Shown piece after piece: positions 53,869 to 62,999 of a stretch of DNA of 64,000 nt; within the stretch, counting starts at the first letter, position 1, and each line of letters begins with the position of its first letter. The notes beneath the pieces were generated by a model that saw only the letters and a list, made by a program, of their open reading frames with translations, was not told the DNA's origin and did not search any database. The stretch covers positions 186,001-250,000 of the forward strand of contig NZ_JAPEMB010000001.1 of assembly GCF_026343125.1 (NCBI RefSeq). Reading direction: 5' to 3'. The DNA is from Streptomyces sp. NBC_00094. Its GTDB lineage: Bacteria; Actinomycetota; Actinomycetes; Streptomycetales; Streptomycetaceae. The position numbers were made by a program, and so were the translations under genes.

Positions 53869-55077
53869 TCAGTTCTCCTCGTCGCGAGTGAAGGGGTCGG
53901 TGGCCTCGGGGCGCAGCTGGCGCCAGACGAGGAGGTCGGTGGGGCGGCCGTCGAGGCGCAGGAAGAGCAGGGCGCGCAGGGCCTTGTCGGGCACGCCCGC
54001 GGCGGCGCGGGCGAAGGCGGCGCGGTCGCCCGCGAGGTGGGCGAGCGGTCCGTACGCCTCGTCGAGGGCGCGCTCGCGGCGGGTGGCGGCCTCTTCGAGG
54101 CCGGTGATCACCTCGCGTACCCAGGCGTCGAACTCGTCGGGGACCTGGTCCAGGAGGGCGTCGAGCGGCTTGCCGCCGGCGGCCTCGACCTCGGCGACGG
54201 AGCAGCCGAGGCCCTTGGCCAGCTGTGCGGCGGGCACGGCGGCGAAGCGCTGGATGCCGTGGCCGCGCCAGATGTCCCGTTCGGTGACGCCGGTGAGCAC
54301 CTTGTGGAGGCGGACGTACTCGGCGATCTTGGCCTTGGCGCGCACGCCGGAGGCGAAGCGGAGGACGAAGCCCTCGGCGTCGGTGCCGGTGGCGGGGGCA
54401 CCGCCCGGGAGGGTGTTGGACTCGGTCAGGGCGACGAGCTCGGCGACGGTCATCGCGGGCCAGACGCGGACGACGGAGCCGACGGGCTCCCAGGCGCCCG
54501 CGGCCTCGGCGAGGGGCTTCTCGGTGCCGTCCGCGTCGAAGGCGGCGAGCAGGACGAGGTCGCGGCGGTCGCCGTAGTTCACGACGATCCGGTTCTGCGG
54601 GTAGAGGATCTCGGCGAGGTACGTCACACCGGGGGTCAGGCCCGTGGTGTCGGCGGCGTCCAGCCGGCGCTGGGCCCAGGTGGCCTGGGTGCTCGTGAAG
54701 GAGCCCTTGGAGGCGGCGCGCCAGCGGCCCTCGTAGTGGAAGACGACGGCGAGGCTGCCGTCGACCTTGTCGTACACCTCGAAGGGCTCTTCGGGCAGCG
54801 GCGGCGCGTAGGGACGGCCGGAGGTGTGCTCGGAGAGGTTGAAGAACTTGGGGAGGGGCAGCGCGACGATCCGCCCGCTGGTGTCGTCGGCGACGAGTCC
54901 ACGGCAGCGGGTGGTGGCCCGGTTCCAGCGCTGTTCGTACTGGCACGCGCGCGTGTACGTGTAGATCGACAGCGGCAGCTCGGGGTGGCGCTTGCGGGTG
55001 ATGTACCCGGCCGTGAGGGCTTCGTCGAGCTCCTCGGGCGCCATCAGGTCGTGCAGAGTCAGGGTCGCCTGGCTCAT
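53869..55077 (-). CDS. T4 Rnl1-like RNA ligase
   Basis: A 402-aa ATP-dependent RNA ligase. Nucleotidyltransferase motif I is K104-VDGS (YDKVDGSLAVVF), followed by RAASKGSF, YLAEILYPQNRIVVNY (motif IIIa region), EGFVLRF (IV) and KAKIAEYV (V). With the adjoining kinase/phosphatase it can heal and seal broken tRNA or other RNA. ATG 55077 with GGGAGGG upstream. Confidence 0.9.
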   Translation of the reverse strand: MSQATLTLHDLMAPEELDEALTAGYITRKRHPELPLSIYTYTRACQYEQRWNRATTRCRGLVADDTSGRIVALPLPKFFNLSEHTSGRPYAPPLPEEPFEVYDKVDGSLAVVFHYEGRWRAASKGSFTSTQATWAQRRLDAADTTGLTPGVTYLAEILYPQNRIVVNYGDRRDLVLLAAFDADGTEKPLAEAAGAWEPVGSVVRVWPAMTVAELVALTESNTLPGGAPATGTDAEGFVLRFASGVRAKAKIAEYVRLHKVLTGVTERDIWRGHGIQRFAAVPAAQLAKGLGCSVAEVEAAGGKPLDALLDQVPDEFDAWVREVITGLEEAATRRERALDEAYGPLAHLAGDRAAFARAAAGVPDKALRALLFLRLDGRPTDLLVWRQLRPEATDPFTRDEEN

Positions 55078-55314
55078 GGTGGTCCCTCCCATTGGTCCGG
55101 TGATCCATTCTCGGGGCGGGGTGACCGGAGGGACAGCGAATATTGCCCGTGGGAGGCGGGGTGGAGGCCCGTCGGGGGCGGCCGAGGACTCCGGCGGGGG
55201 CCGGGATCGGGCAGACCTCCGGGCTCCCCGATCCCGGGCGTGTCGGTGGTGCCCCGTAGACTCGCCGTCTCCCCGTCGGTGACGGAACCGGCGCAGTCGA
55301 AGGAAGCGAGCCCC

Positions 55315-55674
55315 ATGAACCACGCGGACGGCACGGCACCGATCTACGCCGAGCTCATACGGGAGCGGGGGGATGTTCCGGGCGACGTCCGCCAGGTCGC
55401 GGAGGAGGTTCTGCGGGACCTGAGCCGGGTGATCCAGGTTCCGCCGCAGGGTGTCCCCGCACCGCAGGGCGGCGTCGTCCACGCCGGTGCCGGCGGCCCG
55501 ATGGGCGTCGGCGGGCACCCGGGCGCGATGGGGCAGCCGATGGGGCAGGGCGGTCCGATGGGCCAAGGCGGTCCGATGGGCCAGGGCGGTCCGATGGGGC
55601 AGCCCGGCGCGATGGGGCAGGCCGGGGCGATGGTCCAGGCCGGCGCAATCGTGCCGCACCGGCCCATGCGCTAG
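55315..55674 (+). CDS. Hypothetical protein with MGQGGP repeats
   Basis: A 119-aa protein: a charged N-terminal 45 residues (GTAPIYAELIRERGDVPGDV, then REVAEEVLRDLS-like helix) and a Gly/Met/Pro/Gln tail built from GQGGPM-type units. ATG 55315 with AAGGAAG upstream. Divergent from the RNA ligase gene. Family not recognised; the N-terminal helix looks genuinely conserved, the tail is slippage-prone. Confidence 0.6.
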   Translation: MNHADGTAPIYAELIRERGDVPGDVRQVAEEVLRDLSRVIQVPPQGVPAPQGGVVHAGAGGPMGVGGHPGAMGQPMGQGGPMGQGGPMGQGGPMGQPGAMGQAGAMVQAGAIVPHRPMR

Positions 55675-55804
55675 AAGTGCGGTCCGTTTCTCGCCTCATG
55701 CCGTGATGATCCCGGTGTGGGGCGAGGGGATCCTTCGGACGACCGGTGGGCCGTGCCGGGGCCGTTTCCGCCGGTCGTGATGCTCGGCCGCTCCGTCCGC
55801 GAGT

Positions 55805-56004
55805 CTAGGGGGTGTCTTGTCGATCAGGCCGGATCAGGGAGCGGGGTCTGGTGCCGTGGATCGCAAGGCGGAGGAGGGAGTCGACACGGTGGGGGCACCT
55901 CCCGTGCCCGAAGGGCTACGGGGGACGTCGGCGAGTGACGACAACGCGGCGAGGCGCGGTGCCAGACCCCGCGAGCCCGGCCTGATCGACAAGACACCCC
56001 CTAG
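55805..56004. mobile_element. MITE-like element, 192 bp, with CTAG duplication
   Basis: Perfect 24-bp inverted termini (beginning GGGGTGTCTTGTCGATCAGG) at 55809-55832 and 55977-56000, flanked on both sides by CTAG (55805-55808, 56001-56004). The outer arms extend imperfectly with GGGGTCTGG. No open frame, so it is non-autonomous. The right CTAG contains the stop codon of the next gene. Confidence 0.75.
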
Positions 56005-56570
56005 GCCTGGCGCGCCACGCGGTAGCGGAGGTAGACGAATCTGGAGCTGAAGGTGCGGGTCTCGACGAGTTCGAGATCCACCTGGCGCTCGTGTCGGGGA
56101 AAGAACGGGATGCCACCGCCGACCAGCACCGGATAGACCACGGCCCGGTACTCGTCGATCAGACCCGACGCGGCCACCTCGGCGGCGAGCGTCGCGCCGC
56201 CGATGGCGATGTCGCCCTCCCCCGGCTCGGCTCGCAACCGCTCGATCTCCTCCGCCGGGCTGCCGGAGGCCAGGCGGGCCTTGCCCTGCACCGCCGACAG
56301 CGTGGTGGAGAACACCACCTTGGGGAGCGGATTCCAGAGCGCGATCCACTCCCGCGTCGGGCCATCGAGCGAGGGATCCTGGTCGGCGGTCTCCCAGTAC
56401 AGCATCGTCTCGTACAGCCGTCGTCCCAGCAGATGGACGCCGACCTCTCGGATCTCGTCGATCCAGAAGCGGAAGACCTCCTCGTCGGGCACCGACCAGT
56501 CGAAGCCGCCGTCCGGCCCGACGATGTAGCCGTCGAGTGAGACGTTCATCGAATAGGTCACGCTGCGCAT
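56001..56570 (-). CDS. Dihydrofolate reductase/RibD C-terminal family protein
   Basis: A 189-aa RibD_C-domain oxidoreductase: YSMNVSLDGYIVGPDGGFDW start, HLLGRRLYETMLYW, IAIGGATLAAEVAASGLIDE and VVYPVLVGGGIPFF. An NADPH-dependent reductase of unknown substrate. The TAG stop lies inside the CTAG target duplication of the MITE-like element. Confidence 0.85.
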   Translation of the reverse strand: MRSVTYSMNVSLDGYIVGPDGGFDWSVPDEEVFRFWIDEIREVGVHLLGRRLYETMLYWETADQDPSLDGPTREWIALWNPLPKVVFSTTLSAVQGKARLASGSPAEEIERLRAEPGEGDIAIGGATLAAEVAASGLIDEYRAVVYPVLVGGGIPFFPRHERQVDLELVETRTFSSRFVYLRYRVARQA

Positions 56571-56726
56571 CAGAAGTCCTCCTCGGGAACAGCTTCGAAC
56601 GACAACCGCACGGCCAGGTCGCCCGCCCCCACGGTCCGGGCGTTGTCAGTGCCGTACGTCACGCTGTGTTCCGTAGGCCCGTGCCGCGAGAGCACGGGCT
56701 CCGTACGGTGATCAGGGGACGACGAC

Positions 56727-57308
56727 ATGGCCGAGGTTCTGCTCTTCCATCATGCTCTCGGACTGACGGAGGCGATCGGTGCCTTCGCCGACGGACTGCG
56801 ACGGTCCGGGCACACGGTGCACGTGCCCGATCTGTACGAGGGTCGAACGTTCGCGAACCTGGAGGCGGGGGCCGCGTACGCGCAGGAGGTCGGGTTCGAC
56901 GTCCTCACGGAGCGGGGCGAGAAGGCGGCCGAGGGGCTGCCCGAGAAGCTGGTGTACGCCGGGTTCTCGCTCGGCGTGCTGCCCGCGCAGAAGCTGGCGC
57001 AGACCCGGGCGGGCGCTCTCGGCGCCCTGCTGTTCAGTGCCTGTGTGCCGGTGAGCGCGTTCGGCGCGGCCTGGCCGGTGGGCGTCCCCGTGCAGGTGCA
57101 CGCGATGGACGCGGACCCGTACTTCGTCGGCGACGGGGACCTGGACGCGGCGCGCGAGCTGGTCGCGGGCGCCGGGGATCGCGAGCTGTTCCTGTACCCG
57201 GGGAGCTCGCACCTCTTCGCCGAGCGCGGTACGGCGTCCTACGATGCGGCGGCGGCCGGACCCTGTGTCGAGCGGGTCCTCGGCTTCCTGGGAGGCCTCA
57301 CGGTCTGA
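56727..57308 (+). CDS. Dienelactone hydrolase family protein
   Basis: A 193-aa alpha/beta hydrolase: FHHALGLTEAIGAFADGLRR start, nucleophile elbow YAGFSLGVLPA with Ser in place of the Cys of true dienelactone hydrolases, Asp in MDADPYF, His in YPGSSHLF. Soluble; substrate unknown. ATG 56727. Confidence 0.85.
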   Translation: MAEVLLFHHALGLTEAIGAFADGLRRSGHTVHVPDLYEGRTFANLEAGAAYAQEVGFDVLTERGEKAAEGLPEKLVYAGFSLGVLPAQKLAQTRAGALGALLFSACVPVSAFGAAWPVGVPVQVHAMDADPYFVGDGDLDAARELVAGAGDRELFLYPGSSHLFAERGTASYDAAAAGPCVERVLGFLGGLTV

Positions 57309-57504
57309 GGCGGCGGGCGTGGTGGGGCGGGCGTGGTGGGGCGGATCAGCCGATCGGTCGACCCCGGGGTCGACCGTCCGACCGCCGGGCGGGGGCCGGG
57401 CGGCGGACCGTGCGGGGCCGGGTGCGGGCGGAGGATCGGGGCAGGCGCGGAGACCGCCTGCCGGCGGTGCCGATCCGCGTGTGTCCCGTACCGAGGAGTC
57501 CGAG

Positions 57505-58680
57505 ATGACGAAGTTCCGCCGCGCGTCCCGATCCGCCCGGGTCCTCGTGCCCGGAGCGGTGGCCGTCGCCCTGCTCGCGGGCTGCGCGCAGGGATCCGGC
57601 GGAGCCGCGACCTCCTCGCGGGAGGGCGCCTCGTCCACCGCCGGGTCCTCCGTCACCGTCACGCCGGTCCCGGACGGGTCCTCGCCCGACGCACCGGCCC
57701 GTCCGGCTGCTCCGGGCACGCTGCTCGTGACCGACTTCGGCTCCGACACGGTCACCTTCGTCGACCCCGGACGCGGGGCCACCGGCTCCGTGAAGGTCGG
57801 CACCGCTCCGTACGGTCTCGTCCTCGGCGCCGACGGGCGGGCCTGGGTCGCGACGGCCGAGGGCGTGGCGGTCGTGGACACGGCCCGCCGGGAGCGGCTG
57901 GCCCTCATCCCGTACCGGACGGGAACGGGTCCCGTGACCACCGGCGAGTACCGGGGCGGCGGCATGGGGATCGCGCTCTCGCCGGACGGGCGGCGGGTGT
58001 ACGTCGGGGTCAACGTTCCCGGCGGGAACGGCACGCTGGAGGTCGTCGACACGGTGGCCCTGCGGGTGACGGACACGGTGCCGGTGGGCCGGCGCCCCTT
58101 CGACGTGGACGTGTCGCGGGACGGCTCGGAGGTGTACGTGACGAACCACGACTCCTTCGACGTCACCGTGGTCACGGCGGGTTCACTGGCCCCGCGGCGC
58201 GTGGAGGTCGCCCCGTACGGGACGGAAGGCGGGCTCGGTTCGTGGCTCAAGCCGCACTACGCGGCCGTACGGCCCTCCGACGGGAGTCTGCTGCTGCCCT
58301 TCGAGGGCGAGCGGCTCGTGGTCGTCGATCCCTGGACGGGCCGGACGACGATCGAGCCGATGACGGCGAACACGCACCAGCACGGTGCGGTGGCGACCGC
58401 CGACGGGACGCTCCTGACCGTGGGCACCGGACCGATCGACCCGGACGAGGACGAGGGGCCCTCGCTCACCGTGCGCACGCCCGACGGGGCCGAGCGGATC
58501 CACCCGCTGGAGGGGCCCCACGAGAATGTCGCCGTGTCCCGGGACGGGCGCACGGCCTATGTGACGGGTGGGTTCACCCGGGACGGGTACTGGGACGGGC
58601 TGACCGTCGTCGACCTCGACTCGGGCGACACCCGCCGGCTCCCGGCGGGCTCCCGGCCGCTGGGGATCGTGGTCCTCTGA
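57505..58680 (+). CDS. Beta-propeller (YVTN/YncE-like) lipoprotein
   Basis: A 391-aa lipoprotein with lipobox LLAGC. After a Ser/Thr/Pro-rich linker come about six or seven propeller blades, such as GTLLVTDFGSDTVTFVDPG, GIALSPDGRRVYVGV and VDVSRDGSEVYVTNHDSFDV. Extracellular; binding partner unknown. ATG with GAGGAG upstream. Confidence 0.85.
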   Translation: MTKFRRASRSARVLVPGAVAVALLAGCAQGSGGAATSSREGASSTAGSSVTVTPVPDGSSPDAPARPAAPGTLLVTDFGSDTVTFVDPGRGATGSVKVGTAPYGLVLGADGRAWVATAEGVAVVDTARRERLALIPYRTGTGPVTTGEYRGGGMGIALSPDGRRVYVGVNVPGGNGTLEVVDTVALRVTDTVPVGRRPFDVDVSRDGSEVYVTNHDSFDVTVVTAGSLAPRRVEVAPYGTEGGLGSWLKPHYAAVRPSDGSLLLPFEGERLVVVDPWTGRTTIEPMTANTHQHGAVATADGTLLTVGTGPIDPDEDEGPSLTVRTPDGAERIHPLEGPHENVAVSRDGRTAYVTGGFTRDGYWDGLTVVDLDSGDTRRLPAGSRPLGIVVL

Positions 58681-58681
58681 C

Positions 58682-58772
58682 GAACCGACCGCCCGACCGA
58701 CCCGACCCGACCGACCGACCCGACCGCCCGACCGACCCGACCGACCGATCGACCCGGCCGGCCGATCGCGTA
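58682..58772. repeat. Imperfect GACC/GACCC repeat tract
   Basis: About 90 bp of interleaved CGACC and GACCCGACC units directly after the lipoprotein stop. Low complexity; no clear hairpin terminator. Confidence 0.75.
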
Positions 58773-58888
58773 TCCGGTGGCGGGTTCGGCCGGGCCCGGA
58801 GTGGACCATGCCGAAGAGCGATCCCGCCGCAATGACGATAAAAAGGATGAACCACGGATAGTCAGCGAAACATTGCGATATGGGCTTA

Positions 58889-58904
58889 CTCAGTCGTGAC
58901 TGAG
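58889..58904 (+). promoter_or_regulatory. Palindrome upstream of NDH-2
   Basis: CTCAGTC-GT-GACTGAG is a perfect 7-bp-arm inverted repeat in a locally AT-rich stretch 35 bp before the NDH-2 start. It does not match the Rex operator. Possible regulator site. Confidence 0.45.
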
Positions 58905-58939
58905 GGCATTTTGCACGCTCATACGAAAGGGCGGACAGC

Positions 58940-60316
58940 GTGACTCGACCGAGGATTCTCGTGGTGGGCGCCGGATTCGCCGGAGTGGCCTGCGTGCGGC
59001 GGCTCGAACGGCGGCTGACGGACCGGGAGGCGCTGATCACGCTCCTGTCACCGTTCTCGTACCAGCTGTACCTGCCGCTGCTCCCCCAGGTCGCTTCGGG
59101 CGTGCTCACCCCCCAGTCGGTCGCGTTGTCCCTGCGGCGCAGCGAGCGGCACCGGACGCGGATCGTGCCGGGCGGGGCGGTCGGAGTGGACACGGCGGCG
59201 AAGGTCTGCGTGGTCCGGACGATCTCCGGCGAGTTCGTGACGGAGCCGTACGACCATCTCGTACTGGCGCCCGGCAGTGTGACCCGCAGCTTCGACATCC
59301 CCGGTCTCGCCGAGCACGCGCGGGGGATGAAGACGCTCGCGGAGGCCGTGTACATCCGGGACCATGTCATCGCCCAGCTGGACCTCGCGGACGCGAGCAA
59401 CGACGAGGCGGAGCGGGCCGCGCGGCTGTGCTTCGTGGTGGTCGGCGGCGGTTACGCGGGCACGGAGACGGCCGCCTGCCTGCAGCTCCTCACGCACAAC
59501 GCGGTGAAGCGGTACCCACGGATCGATCCCCGGCTCATCAAGTGGCATCTGGTGGACATCGCGCCGAAGCTCATGCCCGAGCTGGGCGACAAGCTCGGCA
59601 CCGCGGCGATGGACATCCTGACCGGCCGGGGCATCGAGGTGTCGCTCGGTGTGTCGGTGGCCTCGGTCGACGACGACGCGGTGACCCTCACGGACGGGCG
59701 GGTGCTGCCGAGCCGGACGTTGATCTGGACGGCCGGGGTGGCGGCGAGCCCGCTGATCGCCACGCTCGGCGCGGAGACCGTCCGGGGCAGGCTCGCCGTC
59801 ACCCCCGAGATGGGCGTACCCGGGCTCGACGGGGTGTGGGGCCTCGGCGACGCGGCGGCGGTGCCGGATGTCGCCAAGGGCGAGGAGGGGGCGATCTGCC
59901 CGCCGACCGCGCAGCACGCGATGCGGCAGGGCAAGGCGCTCGCCGACAACGTGGTGGCGACGCTGCGCGGCGAGCGCACCCAGCCGTACGTCCACAAGGA
60001 CCTGGGGCTCGTGGTCGACCTCGGCGGGATGGACGGGGTGTCGAAGCCGCTCGGCGTGGAGCTGCACGGGATGCCGGCGCAGGCGGTGGCCCGCGCCTAT
60101 CACTGGTCCGCGCTCCGGACGAACGTGGCGAAGACCCGGGTGATGACGAACTGGCTGCTCAACGCCGTCGCCGGGGACGACTTCGTGCGGACCGGGTTCC
60201 TGGCCTCGAAGTCGGGGACGCTGCGGGACTTCGAGTACACGGACGTGTATCTGACGCCGGAGCAGGTACGGCTCCACACCGCCTCGTTCCGCGGCGGGGC
60301 GGTCGGCGCCGGCTGA
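58940..60316 (+). CDS. ndh: Type II NADH dehydrogenase
   Basis: A 458-aa FAD protein with two Rossmann motifs, VVGAGFAGVA (FAD, near residue 8) and VVGGGYAGTETAA (NADH, near 170), plus LIWTAGVAASPL and GVWGLGDAAAVPD. It passes electrons from NADH to quinone without pumping protons. GTG at 58940 with AAGGGCGGA upstream. Other NAD(P)/FAD-dependent reductases are possible. Confidence 0.82.
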   Translation: MTRPRILVVGAGFAGVACVRRLERRLTDREALITLLSPFSYQLYLPLLPQVASGVLTPQSVALSLRRSERHRTRIVPGGAVGVDTAAKVCVVRTISGEFVTEPYDHLVLAPGSVTRSFDIPGLAEHARGMKTLAEAVYIRDHVIAQLDLADASNDEAERAARLCFVVVGGGYAGTETAACLQLLTHNAVKRYPRIDPRLIKWHLVDIAPKLMPELGDKLGTAAMDILTGRGIEVSLGVSVASVDDDAVTLTDGRVLPSRTLIWTAGVAASPLIATLGAETVRGRLAVTPEMGVPGLDGVWGLGDAAAVPDVAKGEEGAICPPTAQHAMRQGKALADNVVATLRGERTQPYVHKDLGLVVDLGGMDGVSKPLGVELHGMPAQAVARAYHWSALRTNVAKTRVMTNWLLNAVAGDDFVRTGFLASKSGTLRDFEYTDVYLTPEQVRLHTASFRGGAVGAG

Positions 60317-60336
60317 GGCCGCCCGCACGGGACGGC

Positions 60337-60393
60337 ACCGGCCCCCGGGCTCGCGCGTGAGTTCGTCCTCAGCGCGCGAGTTCGGGGGCCGGT
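60337..60393. terminator. Bidirectional terminator overlapping the next gene's 3' end
   Basis: Outer stem ACCGGCCCCCG (60337-60347) with 60383-60393 and inner stem CTCGCGCG with 60373-60380. It contains the stop of the convergent L,D-transpeptidase gene. Confidence 0.6.
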
Positions 60394-61127
60394 CCCATGA
60401 CGACGACCGGTTCACGGGCCGGGTCGAGGGCGACGAGGAGCTCGCGCAGGATGTCGCGTTCCAGGGCCACGCAGGCCTGCGTGGGGCCGCCGTGGTCGAC
60501 GTGGATCCAGACGCCGCCGCCCTTCTCGGCGCCGAGCGGCCGTTCCTTGTCGAGCGGGGTACGGCCGGGGACCCGGTTGTAGTCGATGGCGATGACGTGG
60601 TCGAAGGAGCCTTCGAGGGACTCCCCGGAGAAGCCGGTGCCGCTGATGGCGAACTCCTCGTCCTGGTCGTACGGGAGGCGGGCGCCCGGGTCGGGCAGCC
60701 GTCCGCCGGCGTCGCCGAGCCGGAAGACCCCGATCGGGGTGCGCAGGTCGCCCGCGTCGTGGTCGGCGGTCCAGCCCCGGAGGGCGTTGTGGGCGGGCCA
60801 CGGCCCGGCGGCCACGGTCCACCGGCCCGCCGCGTCCCGTTCGTGGAGCACGGCCGTGGCGGTGTTGCTGTCCACCGTGGCCCCGGTGACGACGAAGGCC
60901 TGGGAGGTGCCGTCGGGGATGCGGGCGAGGGTGGCCGGGCCGATGCCGGGGATCCGTGGTGCGCGATCCGGGCGGGCGTCGCCGGCGGCGGGGGCGGCCG
61001 AGGGGGTCGGGGTGGCGGGAGCCGGGGCGGGTGTGGGCGGGGCGGTACGCGCGCAGCCGGTGAGCAGCAGGGCCGCGCACAGTGTGCCGGCGCTCAGCAG
61101 CGCGGGGGCGCCCTTGCGAACGGGCAT
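60369..61127 (-). CDS. L,D-transpeptidase family lipoprotein
   Basis: A 252-aa YkuD-like protein with lipobox LLTGC, a Pro/Ala-rich linker and a domain ending IHVDHGGPTQACVALE, where the Cys is the expected catalytic residue; the usual SHGC/TAGC motif is TQAC here. Would cross-link or trim peptidoglycan at the outer face of the membrane. ATG 61127. Confidence 0.75.
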   Translation of the reverse strand: MPVRKGAPALLSAGTLCAALLLTGCARTAPPTPAPAPATPTPSAAPAAGDARPDRAPRIPGIGPATLARIPDGTSQAFVVTGATVDSNTATAVLHERDAAGRWTVAAGPWPAHNALRGWTADHDAGDLRTPIGVFRLGDAGGRLPDPGARLPYDQDEEFAISGTGFSGESLEGSFDHVIAIDYNRVPGRTPLDKERPLGAEKGGGVWIHVDHGGPTQACVALERDILRELLVALDPAREPVVVMGPAPELAR

Positions 61128-61434
61128 GGGACGGCATCCTCCTGGCCGGGGGCAATGCAGCGATCCGTACCCGTTCGACGGTCGGCACTGCCGTCACATC
61201 CGTGCCCTCACCCGTACGGACCACTCCCCGGCCTCCGCGGTGCAACGGGAAACGGGGTGGCCGGCCGCACCGGGCGCGGTTCCCCGCCGGGATGAACGAT
61301 CTTCGTATCGAGCGGGCCCGGAGCGAGGCGCCGTCGGATTCCGGGCCTGACCTCAGACATTCGGCCTGACGAATCGTCAGATCAGGTTCGTCACGGGTCT
61401 GGGAACCTTCGGGGCCCGGCGCTACCCTCCGCGC
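61128..61434. other. Divergent intergenic region, 307 bp
   Basis: Separates the L,D-transpeptidase gene from the dehydrogenase/CMD pair. It holds the 15-bp palindrome at 61366-61380; no gene or other structure is apparent. Confidence 0.6.
61366..61380 (+). promoter_or_regulatory. TetR-type operator palindrome
   Basis: CTGACGAATCGTCAG is a perfect palindrome around a central A, and CCTGA/TCAGG repeats extend it. It lies 55 bp before the dehydrogenase ATG. The CTGACGnnnCGTCAG form is common for actinobacterial TetR regulators of lipid or amine catabolism. Confidence 0.6.
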
Positions 61435-62514
61435 ATGATTCGGACAGTGGTGTGGGGTACCGGAAATGTCGGGCGCGCGGCCATCCGTGCCGTGGACGCC
61501 CATCCAGGCCTCGAACTCGCGGCTGTGCTGGTGTCCGACCCGGCCAAGGTCGGCCGGGACGCGGGCCGGCTCGCCGGGCTCGGGTGCGACCTCGGGGTGG
61601 TGGCCGTCGACGACGTCGGCGCGGTGCTCGACGGGCGGCCGGGGGCGGTGGTGTACGCGGCCTCCGGCGACACCCGGCCCGACGGGGCGCTCGCCGACGT
61701 GGCCCGGGCGGTGGCGGCCGGCGCGGTGGTGGTCACCCCCGCGCTCTATCCGCTGTACGACCAGCGCAACGCGCCGCCCGAGTTCCGGGATCCCGTGCTC
61801 GCGGCGGTCGCCGAGGGAGGCGGCTCGCTCTTCGTGTCGGGTGTGGATCCCGGCTGGGGCAACGACGTGCTCCCGCTGCTCGTGAGCGGGCTCGCCGCCA
61901 CGGTGGACGTGATCCGCTGTCAGGAGATCTTCGACTACTCGACGTACGAGCAGGAGGAGTCGGTCCGGGAGCTGGTGGGGATGGGCCGGCCGATGGAGTA
62001 CGAACCGCCGATGCTGTGGCCCTCGGTCCCGACCATGATCTGGGGCGGGCAGGTGCGGTTGATGGCACGCGCCCTGGGGGCCGAGCTCGACGAGATCCGC
62101 GAGACGATGGAGCGCCGCCCGCTGGAGACCACCGTGAAGACGCGGACCATGGGCGTCTTCGAGGCGGGGACGCAGGGCGCGATCCGCTTCGAGGTGCAGG
62201 GGATCGTCGGCGGCGAGCCCCGGATCGTCATCGAGCACGTCACCCGCATCCACCCCTCGTGCGCGCCGGACTGGCCGGTGCCGCCGGACGGGGCGGGCGC
62301 GCACCGGGTGATCGTCGAGGGCAGTCCGCGGATCGAGGTGACGGTGGCGGCGACCGACGAGGGCGAGAACCGCTCGGCGGGCGGGAACGCCACGGCCGTG
62401 GGCCGGCTCGTCGGGGCGATCGACTGGCTGGTCGCGGCGGAGCCGGGACTGTACGACGCGTTGGACGTACCGCTGACGCCGGCGGTCGGGAAGCTCGGAA
62501 GGAGACCACGATGA
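61435..62514 (+). CDS. NAD(P)-dependent amine dehydrogenase / DapB-like protein
   Basis: A 359-aa Rossmann protein (VVWGTGNVGRAAIRAV at the start) of the DapB_N/2,4-diaminopentanoate-dehydrogenase-like group. EIFDYSTYEQEESVRELVGM is a segment typical of that group. Substrate unknown; members occur near steroid and lipid catabolism genes. The stop overlaps the next ATG by 4 nt. Confidence 0.72.
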   Translation: MIRTVVWGTGNVGRAAIRAVDAHPGLELAAVLVSDPAKVGRDAGRLAGLGCDLGVVAVDDVGAVLDGRPGAVVYAASGDTRPDGALADVARAVAAGAVVVTPALYPLYDQRNAPPEFRDPVLAAVAEGGGSLFVSGVDPGWGNDVLPLLVSGLAATVDVIRCQEIFDYSTYEQEESVRELVGMGRPMEYEPPMLWPSVPTMIWGGQVRLMARALGAELDEIRETMERRPLETTVKTRTMGVFEAGTQGAIRFEVQGIVGGEPRIVIEHVTRIHPSCAPDWPVPPDGAGAHRVIVEGSPRIEVTVAATDEGENRSAGGNATAVGRLVGAIDWLVAAEPGLYDALDVPLTPAVGKLGRRPR

Positions 62515-62999
62515 TCATCGACATCCCCGAGGGCCAGGAGCCGATCGGGTACGTGTGGGGCGACATGGTCCCGGAGATCGGGACGGCGGCGGCGGCCTTC
62601 TCGCTGTCCGTGTACGCCCATACGACCCTGGGGCTGCGCGAGTTCGAGGCGGCCCGGCTGCGGATCGCGCAGATCAACGGCTGCGGCTTCTGTCTGGACT
62701 GGCGCACCGAACGGGACGGCGTGAAGGTCGAGGACGGTTTCGACGAGGTCGTCGCCGCCTGGCGGAAGACGGAGGTGTCGGAGGCCTTCGACGAGCGGAC
62801 CCGGCTCGCGGCCGAGTACGCGGAGCGGTACGCGCTGGACCACCACGGCCTGGACGAGGAGTTCTGGGCGCGGATGACGGCACGGTACAGCCAGGCGGAG
62901 ATCGTGGAGCTCTCGATGAGCATCGGCTCGTGGCTGGCGTTCGGGCGGCTCAACCGGGTGCTCGGTCTCGACACGGTGTGCGTGCTGCCGACGCAGTAG
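62511..62999 (+). CDS. Carboxymuconolactone decarboxylase (AhpD-like) family protein
   Basis: A 162-aa all-helical CMD/AhpD-fold protein with CGFC in INGCGFCLDWRTE, the redox pair of peroxidase-type members. Coupled to the dehydrogenase gene by ATGA. Its TAG stop is followed immediately by a 20-bp-arm hairpin. Confidence 0.82.
   Translation: MIIDIPEGQEPIGYVWGDMVPEIGTAAAAFSLSVYAHTTLGLREFEAARLRIAQINGCGFCLDWRTERDGVKVEDGFDEVVAAWRKTEVSEAFDERTRLAAEYAERYALDHHGLDEEFWARMTARYSQAEIVELSMSIGSWLAFGRLNRVLGLDTVCVLPTQ

Noticed and set aside
58682..58772. Attenuator or terminator in the GACC repeat
   Set aside because: The tract is strand-asymmetric and cannot form a stable self-complementary stem.
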